Of a stretch of 21,472 nt of DNA, positions 1-9,329 are shown in pieces. Position numbers and translations under genes: made by a program. This DNA is from Scytalidium lignicola (Eukaryota; Ascomycota; Leotiomycetes), in the NCBI GenBank assembly GCA_002812745.2, contig NCSJ02000512.1, forward strand, positions 1-21,472, in the 5' to 3' direction. The notes below the pieces were generated by a model. That model saw nothing but the letters and a program-made list of their open reading frames with translations, ran no database searches and had not been told where the DNA came from. Within the stretch, counting starts at the first letter, position 1. The number at the start of each line of letters is the position of its first letter.

Positions 1-28
1 CTTCTTTTATGTCAATTATGTTAATTAA

Positions 29-1206
29 CACCTTTTTTGTTTCTGTTTACCTATATCCACACATCTAGCCATCACCTTCAACATAGTTGATGATTCTAGA
101 ACTGTAATTCTTTTAAAGGATTAAAGACTCAAGAGTTCAAAGAATTATAACCTTTAGAGCTCTTATCTTATGGTTTTACTATAGTCTAAAAGTCTTGAAG
201 ATTATATTAGTAATATTGTTTCACCTTTTAAAGGAGATACTCCTAAGTAGAAAGCTTAACATAAAGATAACATTAAAACTTATATATATCTTAATATCAA
301 TATCAACAACAAAGCTATACTATTAATCAAGGATTATAATATAACAAAGCTTGTTTAAGTTACTTTAAAAGCTTAATATCAAGGAAAAGATCATAATCTA
401 TAACAAAAGTTCCTGTTTAAGCTAATATTTGTCAAGTATAGTCACTTCAACTTTACAAGTATATATATTACTATGTTCAAGTTAATAATAACCAATTTGA
501 AAGCTGTTAAAGGTAATAATATAAAACTCCTTTATCAATTTGTCTTTATTTCTAGTCTTAAGGATAAATATCTTATTTAAGTTAAACATTAATGTTCAGT
601 TAATAAATCTGAAAAGTTATTTATATTTACTTAACTTATAAAGGACATTGCTAATGAATTTATCTTTGTTATTAACTCCTTTGGTGTTATTATGTATAAC
701 AAGAATAATTTAAACAATTCAAACAATTTAAAAGGCTTTAAGAACATTAAGTATAACTATTACAAGAAGAATAGTTACAAAGAATCTGATTACTTTCAAA
801 AGCATCTTGAAAAGCTTAAGGAATATAAGGTAAAACAGTTTAACAAGAAGAAAAAGAAGAAAAGTAAGAATAAACTAAAGAAGTCTAATTTAAAGAACAA
901 ATCCAACATTATTAACCTTAACTCTACTAGTTTAATTATTGTTAATCCTACAACTTTCTCTATATTTATACACAATCAATAGATTGCAAATACAAGTACT
1001 ACTGATCATATTACTAATAATCTTAATTAGTTTAACTTTTAACTTTTATTCAACATATTCTAATCTTCATCTTATAAAGACAAGTAATGATTTTACTCTG
1101 ATTATAAGTATAAGTACTATTACATTTAAAACTACTTATTTAAATAATTTATCCTTTCTTTTAATACTTATTAATATACAATATATACTTACATTTCTAA
1201 TTAATA
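29..1206 (+). pseudogene. Ty1/copia gag and protease start, RIP-decayed remnant
   Basis: One frame reads from base 29 to about 1050 with scattered TAA and TAG stops; the rest, to the Gypsy-1 LTR, is in the next frame. The N-terminal part has the copia gag (UBN2-type) look: SKNYNL followed by a stop where Trp is expected, then later a run resembling LKAQYQG. At 752-793 is a nucleocapsid zinc knuckle with the exact C-x2-C-x4-H-x4-C spacing, but all four ligands are Tyr. A Lys-rich hinge follows. At 980-1012 is the copia protease active site, with the expected W-I-A-D-T-G-A-T-D-H-I changed at four places by G-to-A. Integrase, RT and RNase H are missing; the sequence stops at the LTR of Gypsy-1, which probably inserted here. 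The 5' end lies outside the window. Non-functional. Confidence 0.8.
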
Positions 1207-1476
1207 TTTTATCAAGGCCTTAGTGTACTACTTATGTAAAAGGGGGAAAAGGATAGTAGTCTAAGTCTTAGCTACTTCTTAACTGCTGACTCCTATCTAT
1301 AAAGAAAGGGATTTCCCTTTCTCTTTAACAAGAGTCAAAGATCAATCTTATAATTTTAGAAGAACATTAAGTTTTAAAGCAAATTTACACTTAACCAACT
1401 GTTATCTCATTGCTAGTCTCTTATTATGTTTTAACCTCCTAATCTCTCTTTACTCTACATATGGATACCCTTGATA
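1207..1476 (+). repeat. 5' LTR of Gypsy-1 (270 bp)
   Basis: It aligns along its whole length with 8541-8810, with equal length and differences that are mainly C/T or G/A. A shared landmark is GTAAAAGGRGGAAAAGGATA. The ends carry an inverted repeat, TATCAAGG at the start and CCTTGATA at the end, which supports LTR identity; the canonical TG and CA ends appear mutated here. The boundaries could be off by a few bases. No tRNA primer-binding site could be assigned just downstream. Confidence 0.83.
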
Positions 1477-1526
1477 TATTGATCTCTCTCTCTTAACAAA
1501 GAGCATATAGACTGTTGAGAATCAGG

Positions 1527-2760
1527 ATGGTTAAGACTTGTCAAACTTAAGCTTCATAACAAGAAGAAGCAGAAGGTTCACAATTCCCTTTTACTAGTTC
1601 AACAACATTATAACAAGAGGAGTCATCATTGCCTGATCCACCTTTGCCTTCTCCTTTAACACTTATTTCAAGGAGTTTTGTTTTGTTATCAAAAGAAGAG
1701 TTAGACAAGAGAATCATAACTAAGCAATAACAAGACTACCTTAAAAAGAAGAGAACTTACTTATAAGCTCTTGAGAGAGGAGAAGTTCTTATTTATAATT
1801 CTGCATAGGATATACTAGTTACTAAGACAAATCACCATGCTAAACCTTACTAACAACCAAGTAATAAGATTTAAAGGAAATTACAACTCTTTGCCTTAAA
1901 ATACAAGAGGATTAATTAGAATAAACTTCATACTTTCCTCTTCAAATTATACTCCTGATTTGTTATAATCTAAGAATTGAGCATTAAGCTTCAAAGAATT
2001 ATATATATTAATAATGTATTAGAAGATATTATCAAAAGACATTAGATTACTTATATTATAAATACTTAGCAAAATTGTTATAATTATATCTATTAAGACA
2101 AAATAAAGGAATTCTTGAAGAGTAACATCTTAGATAGCCTTACTTATACCTTCGAAGTTATTGTGAAGTTATATCATCTTAAACAAAAACTAGACTAGAA
2201 ATTCAATTCTTTTTTGGACAATTATAAGAATATTAAGTTAGAATTACTAAAGTACTTATTTAAAGGGTATTAAGTATATAACCTTTTAAACAAACTTTAA
2301 CTAGAGTTGAGAAAGTAAATTATATTTTAAAGCATATTAATTACTAAGACAAAGTTGATTAATATAGCATAAAAGGCTAAAACGTTGATTGTAACCTAAG
2401 GAAGAAGCATTATAACAAAAGGTATAATTATAATTAATTAGCTAAGAAATTAAGGTGAATAAATAAGTTAGACAAGTAAGATTTTAAGCATATCTTAAGC
2501 AAATTAAACTTCTTCAACATAAAAAACAATAATTGTTAATGTTATTCTTCTTAACAATCAACTAATAACAAAGAGAAGAAGAGTTATTAAACTACTACTT
2601 TTTAAGGTTTAATACTATTAGTATAAGAAATTAAGCTATTATACTAATAATTACCCTTAGACATTTAATGTGAATATTATACTATTAAGTAGAAGAGTAA
2701 TAACTGTTTAATAAGAAGACAAACACCTTTTAAGACAATTAAAAGCAAGAGTTTCTCTTT
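1527..2760 (+). pseudogene. Gypsy-1 gag, RIP-decayed
   Basis: This is the structural polyprotein that would form the virus-like particle. The frame is set by an ATG at 1527, about 50 bp after the 5' LTR, and stays in phase with protease and RT downstream. The first 60 codons are rich in Ser, Pro and Glu, followed by a Lys-rich stretch and a helical capsid-like region (for example KFNSFLDNYKNIKLELLKYL). At 2613-2654 the zinc knuckle keeps the C-x2-C-x4-H-x4-C spacing, ending in TNNYP, but all four zinc ligands read Tyr and the Gly before the His position reads Ser. About thirty internal stops, nearly all TAA or TAG, rule out function. The start codon choice is tentative. Confidence 0.72.
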
Positions 2761-4030
2761 AACTTGAAAGGAAATAAGTAACAAGGATAACTTTATTGAA
2801 TACAAGGTTAAATTTGAATATTATACATTATTACTTCTTATTAAACAAAGTAATGAAAGAGGTTAACTAATGCTTAATAATAAAACAAATTTACAGACAA
2901 AATGTTCTTACTTATAGAACTTTGGATATTATAACTTGTATTACTAATAGTTAAGGACTTAAAAGGATAGAATATTATAATTTCATAATAGTTAAGTTTA
3001 ATAAATATGAAATTGTATTAAGAAAGTTATGACATGATAATGTAAAGTTATAAGTTATTTATTACAAAGAAGACATTTGAGTATTTCCTCTTCAAGAGTA
3101 ATACTTATCCTTGATTATTACAAAAAGACAACTTTGAAAAGTTAATCATATAACTAAATGTACTATAGTTTTGGTTAAAACAATCCTTACTCCTTTAAAT
3201 GTATAAGAGGATACTAATAAGGAAGTTGGTAAAATACAACTTATTATACTATTAGAATATGATGATTACTTAAATGTCTTTAATACAAACTTAACTAGAA
3301 TTCTACCTCTTTATACTTCTTTAAAGTATTATATCAACTTAGAAGAAGGATAGACTTTACCTTGAGGACTTATTTATACTTTAGCTGAAGATGAGCTTAT
3401 AATACTTTATGACTACTTAAAAGTTATTACATAAAAGAGATGAATTTAACCTTTAATCAGTTTAATAAGAGCTTTTATATTGTTTATACCTAAGCTAGAA
3501 AGTAAGTTATAACTTTATGTTAACTATTAAAGACTAAACAAGATTATTAAGAAAAATTATATTATATTACTTTTAATTTTAAAAATCATTAGTTGATTAT
3601 CTAAGGTTAAATACTTTACTAAGTTAGATTTGAAAGATGCTTATTATTGGATATACATTTATAAAAGAGATAAGTAGAAAATAGTGTTCAGAATTAAGTA
3701 TAAATACTTTGAATATCTTATCATACTATTCAGACTTTTAAATGTATCAATTATCTTCTAGACATATATTAACTAAGCATTAATAAGTTTAGTTAATATT
3801 ATCTACATTATATACCTTGATAATATCTTGATTTACATAAAGGACAAGGAGTTATATATACAAGTTGTTCATAATATACTAACTAAGTTATAACAATAAG
3901 GCTTTTATACAAACCTAGAGAAATGTACATTTTATTCTTAAACAATCATCTTTTTAAGCTTTGTAATTACTCTTAAAGGCATAAGCATAAAGAAAGAATA
4001 TGTTAGCCAAAATTTAAAAGTGTAAAAGAT
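2761..4030 (+). pseudogene. Gypsy-1 protease and reverse transcriptase, RIP-decayed
   Basis: The frame continues from gag. The aspartic protease active site is at 2793-2807 and reads L-L-N-T-R where L-V-D-T-G is expected: Asp to Asn and Gly to Arg, both explained by G-to-A. YEIVL marks the end of the protease fold. RT follows from about 3310: LEEG and IYTLAEDEL at the N-terminus, YFTKLDLKDAYY (first catalytic Asp intact), and YLDNILIY at 3813-3836, where YLDD is expected, so the second catalytic Asp is Asn. The thumb motif GFYTNLEKC is readable. At about 4020-4035 the homology moves from frame 3 to frame 2, marking a one-base indel with no N nearby. Non-functional. Confidence 0.85.
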
Positions 4031-6473
4031 ATGTAGATCTTTCTTAACTTCACTAGGTTTTATTATTAGTTTATCAAAGGTTATTCAAAGGTTATTATAC
4101 TATTAACAAATATACTGAAGAAAGGACACTTGTTGACTTTCCAATTAACTCTCTTGTAATAAGAAGCATTTATAAAGATGTATGTCTTGTTCACAACTAC
4201 TCTACTATTACATTATTATAACTTAAAGTTACTTACCAAGTTGAAGATAAATGCTTTGGATTTTGCAGTTAACATGATTATAACTTAATTGTAAGAAGAG
4301 TATTAGTATCTTGTTATATACATGTTGAAGAAGTTGAAAGAGGTTAAGTTATATTATAATATCCTAGATGTTAAGTTGTTAACTATTGTAAAAGCTTTTA
4401 GGATATAAAGATATTATTTGTTATATGTACAATACCTTATTAAAGTTTTAACTGATTACTTGAACTATTATTATCTTACTTCTAAGTTATAGCTGAACAG
4501 TAAGCAAGCTTATTAATTATAAGAATTGTCTAAATATGATTTTAAGATTAAGTATAGATTAAACTCTTAGAACCTTGTTAATAAGTTGTTAAGAAGACTT
4601 AATTTACAAAATACAATTGATGTTGTAATAATATGTTAAGAGTTATTACTGAGTTTTCTTAATAAGTTCTTACAAACACTGAATATAAGCAGTAAGGAAC
4701 TTGTAAGCTTGTTAGGTCAAAGTCTTGTTAATTAGTCAAAGGAAGTAGATTCCCTGACAACTGAACTCATTTTACTAGACAGTCAAGACTTTGTTAGTCA
4801 GTTATAAGAGCTTAACAACTTTATGACAACTGAACTTGAAGGTACTTAGAGCATTATGTCTTTCTAAGATAATGTTATTATTAAAGTTATAAATTGCAAA
4901 TTGTATATTCTTTTAACATAGGATAAAAGGGCTAAAGTTGTAATAATACTAGAAGACTTGTTACTTAGCTTTATAAATGTTATTCATAAGGTATAATAAA
5001 AGGACACTTTTGTTATTAATGAAGAATAGAAGTAATAACATAACAAGCAATCTATTGTTAAAATCTTAAGGTATAACCTTTAAGTATTAAGAAATGATAA
5101 GCTTTTAAAATATTGAAGATATGTCTACATCCTTAATAACTACTCATTAAAGATTAAATTATTAAATGCTTTTCATGATACTCTTATTAACAGACATCTA
5201 AGTATTATTAAAGTTTTGAAATGGCTAACTAATTGTTATTATTGAAATAGTTTACAGAAAGACATCAAGAAGTACATCTTTACTTATGTTATTTGCTAGA
5301 GAACTAAGCTAAGACATTATCTACCTTATAACAAGTTAACACCTTTGTTGATACTAATTAAACCTTTTGAAAAAATCTTAATAGATTTTATCATTAAATT
5401 ACTATTTTCTACTTCCTTCGAAGGTAAAGAATACAATACTATTTTAGTAATAGTTTACAAGTTCACTAAGTACTCGATTTATATTCTTATCACCAAGTAT
5501 ATTAATGCTAATAAAGTTGTTGAGTTATTATTACATTATATCATCTGACCATTTGGTTTATTTAAAGATGTAATGTTTGATTAAGATACTTGATTTAAGA
5601 GCAAGTTCTAAGTGTCCCTTTATTATTACTTAGTAGTAAAGAGGTAAATAAGTATTGTATAACATCTTTAGACTAATGGCCAAACTGAATATTAAAACCA
5701 AAACTTAGAACATTACTTATAAGTTTACTACTTCTTTACTCAAGATGATTGAACAACTAAGTTGTACTTAGTAAAGCATGTTTATAACACCTTATAGCAT
5801 TCTGCTATACAGACATCCCTTGTAAAAGCCCTCATAGGATATAAACCACAAGGACTAGCAGAGCTAAGGCTAGCTAATAAAGAGCTTCCTTTTAAAGTGC
5901 TAACAGTTACTAAGAGAGTTAAAGAGTTGTAAGAAAGTTATAACAAGATTATAAGTCTACTTCAATATACTCAGAAACTTTATAAGAAATAGTATAATCA
6001 ATGTTGAATACTAAAGTTTTTTAACCTTAAGGATTAAATGTTAATCTTTACTACTTATATTAAGTAATAACAACCTTGTTATAAGTTTGCTAATAAATAC
6101 TTAAGGTCTTGGAAAATAACAAAGGTAATAAGAGATTATAACCTTGCTTATAAGCTAGATATGCTAAAGTAAATTCATATTCACCTTGTTTTCCTTATCT
6201 TTACTCTTAAGTTGTACAAGAAGTAAAAGAGTAATAACCTAGAATCAAAGAAGGTGAATGTTATCAACTTAGACAATGAATATGAAGTAGAAGTAATCTT
6301 AGACTATAGATAGCAAAGAAGAATTTTCAAATACCTTATTAACTAGAAAGGATATACTAACAAGGAAGATTCTTAAAAGTTATAAGAAAATATTAATGAT
6401 AGTAAAATGTTAAAAGAATATAATAAGAAACATAACTTAGATTTAAGCAACCTTAAAGTTAAGAGAAAGTGAA
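4031..6473 (+). pseudogene. Gypsy-1 RNase H, integrase and chromodomain, RIP-decayed
   Basis: One frame runs the whole length. RNase H starts near 4235 with INALDFAV, matching TDASDFAI of the family with Asp lost. A Gln-, Ser- and Thr-rich linker lies at about 4680-4860. Integrase has the H-x6-H pair at 5174-5197 and the C-x2-C pair at 5285-5296, whose first Cys reads Tyr. Catalytic residues remain: Asp in LIDFI (about 5371), Asp at 5579-5581 in MFD, and Glu at 5687-5689 in NGQTE. A C-terminal chromodomain at 6272-6433 reads EYEVEVILDYR, YLIN then a stop in place of Trp, KGYTNKEDS and MLKEYNKKH. In chromoviruses this domain directs integration to modified histones, and one aromatic position here is a stop. 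Non-functional. Confidence 0.88.
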
Positions 6474-7589
6474 GAAGACTTAAAAGGTTAATAACTACTT
6501 TGTAATAAGGATAATTAATATACTTCAGGTAATTTTTCATAAAGTATAATATAAAATATAATTGTAAGAAAGGAAATACCATAAGATAATAGTCTAAATT
6601 CATCTAAAATATACTTAGCCAAGAACTTAACATCAACTTAGTACTAATTAAGCAAGAGACTAACTTTAGCCTTATAAAACAAGTAAAGAGAGAAACTAAA
6701 TACCTAAGCTTTAACCTTATGAAAGATAAGTAAGAGAAGAGTAAAAGTTATACCTTGTTATCATTATTATTATCTTTATCATTACCTTTATTATCAGAAG
6801 GCTCTTTTACTTTAAGATATTATCCTCTGATTAATACTTACTTAACAACAACTATATAAATAACTTACTATTTTATTATAATCTGTATAAAAACCTTTTT
6901 ACTTCTTTAAAAAAGACTTGTTATATCTTTAAACATCTTCTTCAATGAACAACTTAATGATTTTAATGTTAAGATACTTCTCTCTTTTTTACTTAACTAA
7001 CTTTTCTTACTTAAGTTCTTGAAGACATAAGGAAGATATACTTTTGGAATTCTTAATAAATTAAAGGCTTTTCAAAATGGTTACTTATAATATCTTGACA
7101 TTATTTTAGTACTAGGTTAACAAGAGCTTAGTATTAATAATAATTATTACATCAAAACTTATGTCAAGAATGTTGTTATATATAATAATGATAATATAAA
7201 ATGCTTTACTTTACACCTTTAACAAATTAATTAATTAACAAGAGGTTAACAAGTGACTAATTATTAATTCATAAGAGCAAACAAAGAAGAAGGGATATAC
7301 TTACTAAAAGATAAGCCTTATTATTCTTCTTGTAGTATGAACATTTTGAAGATTAGCCTATAGAACATTAACTAAGTAATTGTATAACAATAGTAAAGCA
7401 ATTACACAATAATAATCATAACTTACTAGTATCATCTACACATTATTATAAAATACTAACTTTTCACTTAGATAAGTTATAAAGACATTGTTAACATAAT
7501 ACTTCTTTATTAATAAGAATAAAGGGTTCAACATTTATTAATGTCATTGCAAGAGCTTAACAAGAGGTTAACAAATGTTATAATTAAAG
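6474..7589 (+). other. possible decayed C-terminal extension or third ORF of Gypsy-1
   Basis: This is not a recognised gene. The integrase/chromodomain frame can be read on for about 370 codons. After 6608 I count 22 stops and all are TAA or TAG, as expected if Gln codons were hit; a neighbouring frame looked denser in stops. The readable content is a Lys- and Glu-rich start, a Leu- and Ser-rich stretch at about 6755-6800, hydrophobic Ile, Tyr and Phe segments, then Gln- and Asn-rich runs. Extreme AT content alone also yields Ile, Leu, Asn, Lys and Tyr, so this could simply be 3' untranslated sequence. No domain is identified. Confidence 0.3.
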
Positions 7590-7935
7590 NTAAGTAAGAG
7601 TATAAGAAGAAAGAAGAGATATNNTANANTTAAGTAAAAGGTATAANNNAAGTTAAATTNGANAATCAAGAAANAGTATAATAAANAGTAAGTTATAACT
7701 TANNAANAGATAATTCTACTATNTNATTCTTANAGAAAAGAAGTNATAGTTAAANAAAGGTAAAGGTANGAAAACAAGNTAAATTAGAAGATNAAGGAGA
7801 AGTATAACAAAGAGTAAGTTATAACTTAACAAGAGACAATTCTACTTAGAGAATCTTAANGAANGAAGNTAAAAGAAGAGGAAGTATAATAAAAGGAAAG
7901 ACAACAAGAAAGTTACAACTTAACAAGAGTTATAC
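7590..7935 (+). repeat. degenerate purine-rich tandem repeat with clustered Ns
   Basis: About three imperfect units of purine-rich sequence each contain a variant of AGTAAGTTATAACTTA followed by AAGAGA and AATTCTACT. The landmark starts at 7687, 7813 and 7907, so spacing is 126 and 94 bases. Many Ns lie within the array and continue to about 8080, consistent with reads from different repeat units or copies being merged. It lies in the long 3' region of Gypsy-1, so it may be an internal minisatellite of that family. Confidence 0.55.
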
Positions 7936-8527
7936 TAGTNAAAAAGTTATAAGAACATAGTAAAGTTCTTCAAAAAGNAAANGTAATATTAACAATTATC
8001 AGTTAATACTTAGNAAAAAGAAGTAAAATCAAAGGNGAGAATACTTACTTAAATGNANATATATAATANCTTAAGGCTTNAAGAATATTACTATTAAGGC
8101 TTTTCTTAATAAATATATTTAACATAATGAAGTTATATTAAAAGAGTAAGAGCAATAGTATCCTTATTACAAAGTTTAGTGATTGTTCATAATTACTTAA
8201 TTATGAGTAAGTTATAGTTTAAAAAGGAAGTTTGTAATAAGAGTAAGATGTTTGATTATTAGCCTTATTATAACTTATAACGTTAAATTAAAAGAATAAA
8301 GAAAGATTTCCAGAGCTTAGTAAGAGGTTTGTTAAAGTTTTATTATAAGGTTAATATTAAAAGATGTTTTGTGTTTGTTAAAATGATAAATACATTAAAG
8401 TATTAAGGTTAAGAGTGTTAAGTTTAATACTCTTTGTTTAAAGTTTAATTGTAGAATAGAAGAGTATTATGTTTTATCATTGTATTTTAACAAGTAGTAT
8501 AACTGTAACTCTTAAGGACAAGAGCTT
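7936..8527. other. 3' region of Gypsy-1 with no recognised feature
   Basis: AT-rich sequence between the tandem repeat and the polypurine tract. No protein motif, RNA gene or clear repeat was seen in any frame. Ns continue to about 8080. Confidence 0.6.
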
Positions 8528-8540
8528 AGAAGAGAGGAGA
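8528..8540 (+). promoter_or_regulatory. polypurine tract of Gypsy-1
   Basis: An all-purine run, AGAAGAGAGGAGA, lies directly before the 3' LTR. This is where plus-strand DNA synthesis is primed in LTR retrotransposons, and its position supports placing the LTR start at 8541. Confidence 0.65.
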
Positions 8541-8810
8541 TATTATCAAAGCCTTAGTATATTAATCATGTAAAAGGAGGAAAAGGATAGTAGTCTAAGT
8601 CCTAGTTACTCTTTAACTGTTAACTTTTGTTTATAAAAAAGGGGGTTTCCTCTTCTTTTTGACAAGAGTCAAAGATTAATCTTGTAATTTTAAAAGAGTA
8701 TTAAGTTTTAAAGTGAATTTACACTTAATTAACTGTTATCTTATTGTTAGTCTTTTATTATGTTTTAGCCTTTTAGTCTTTCTTTACTTTATATATGGAT
8801 ACTCTTAACA
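8541..8810 (+). repeat. 3' LTR of Gypsy-1 (270 bp)
   Basis: It matches 1207-1476 at equal length. It begins TATTATC, where an ancestral TG start would have become TA by G-to-A, and ends CTTAACA with the canonical CA. In the parts compared it tends to be more AT-rich than the left copy: TAATCATG here for TACTTATG there, and TTTTAGCCTTTT for TTTTAACCTCCT, although the second pair shows that both copies lost G or C at different places. Confidence 0.83.
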
Positions 8811-8974
8811 TATATTTAAACTTTTTAAATTTAAAGTCTTTATTTAAAATGATTAATTCTAACTTATAAACTTTATTATTACTTTATTAAATAATAGTTT
8901 AAATTATTATTAATATATTTTTACTCTTTAAGTAAGTAATAATTTATTTTTTTATTTTATTTTTACTTTAGTTA
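8811..8974. other. AT-rich spacer between Gypsy-1 and Copia-A
   Basis: 164 bases of almost pure A and T with short T-runs. It does not obviously continue the copia gag/protease remnant that flanks Gypsy-1 on the left, so that element was rearranged or has decayed beyond recognition here. No feature seen. Confidence 0.6.
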
Positions 8975-9298
8975 TGTTGACTAGAAATGTAAGAATACAG
9001 AATTATTATTCTATTAATTGCTTAAGGAGTTTACAATTATAACAGATTTTATATATACAAAGAGTTATAACTGTAAAACCATTATAGTCAATAGTTACAA
9101 TTATACAAGTACCTTACAAGTACTTATAGTTGTTTACAGTAATAGCTTACTATAAACTCTATCTATAAGCTCTAGCATAGGCAACTATAAGAACATTGTG
9201 AAATAGTATCTGTAAACTCTAAATATTATAATATACTCTTATACTACGAACATATGAAGGTTATGTAAAGTGGATTTAAGTTTCTTATGGTGAAAACA
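8975..9298 (-). repeat. 3' LTR of Copia-A (324 bp)
   Basis: On the + strand it starts TGTTGAC and ends GAAAACA, with a TGTT/AACA terminal inverted repeat. It aligns without net gap to 16709-17032. The differences sampled are mostly G-to-A or C-to-T with the AT base in this copy, for example GGCCGTGTAAAG on the right against GGTTATGTAAAG here, though a few sites show the reverse. Confidence 0.9.
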
Positions 9299-9329
9299 CT
9301 AAAATTAATGGCTTTGTAAGGACTTAATT

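Larger units (their letters stand above)
1207..8810 (+). mobile_element. Gypsy-1: full-length Ty3/gypsy chromovirus LTR retrotransposon, decayed
   Basis: Two direct 270-bp LTRs enclose gag, protease, RT, RNase H, integrase and a chromodomain in the Ty3/gypsy order. Gag to RT is in frame 3 (1527 to about 4030); RNase H to chromodomain is in frame 2, so one indel separates them. Stops are mostly TAA and TAG at expected Gln codons, with some TGA, as RIP predicts. About 2 kb separates the chromodomain from the 3' LTR, which is long for a fungal chromovirus. No target-site duplication is visible (TAATA before the left LTR, TATAT after the right one); mutation or misplaced ends could explain this. 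The left flank is copia protease, while the right flank is unrecognised AT-rich DNA. Confidence 0.87.

Noticed and set aside
1477..1526. Primer-binding site after the Gypsy-1 5' LTR.
   Set aside because: No convincing match to a tRNA 3' end was seen; mutation may have erased it, or the family may prime differently.
5345..5548. A 67-codon open frame that could be called a small gene.
   Set aside because: It is only the longest stop-free piece of the Gypsy-1 integrase core and has homologous frame on both sides.
6373..6603. A 76-codon hydrophobic open frame on the - strand.
   Set aside because: It overlaps the chromodomain coding strand and has no motif; antisense of Lys/Asn-rich sequence gives Phe/Leu-rich frames.
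7590..7935. CRISPR-like array because of repeated units with spacers.
   Set aside because: Units are long, imperfect and unevenly spaced, the repeat is purine-rich without palindromic structure, and the context is a eukaryotic retrotransposon.
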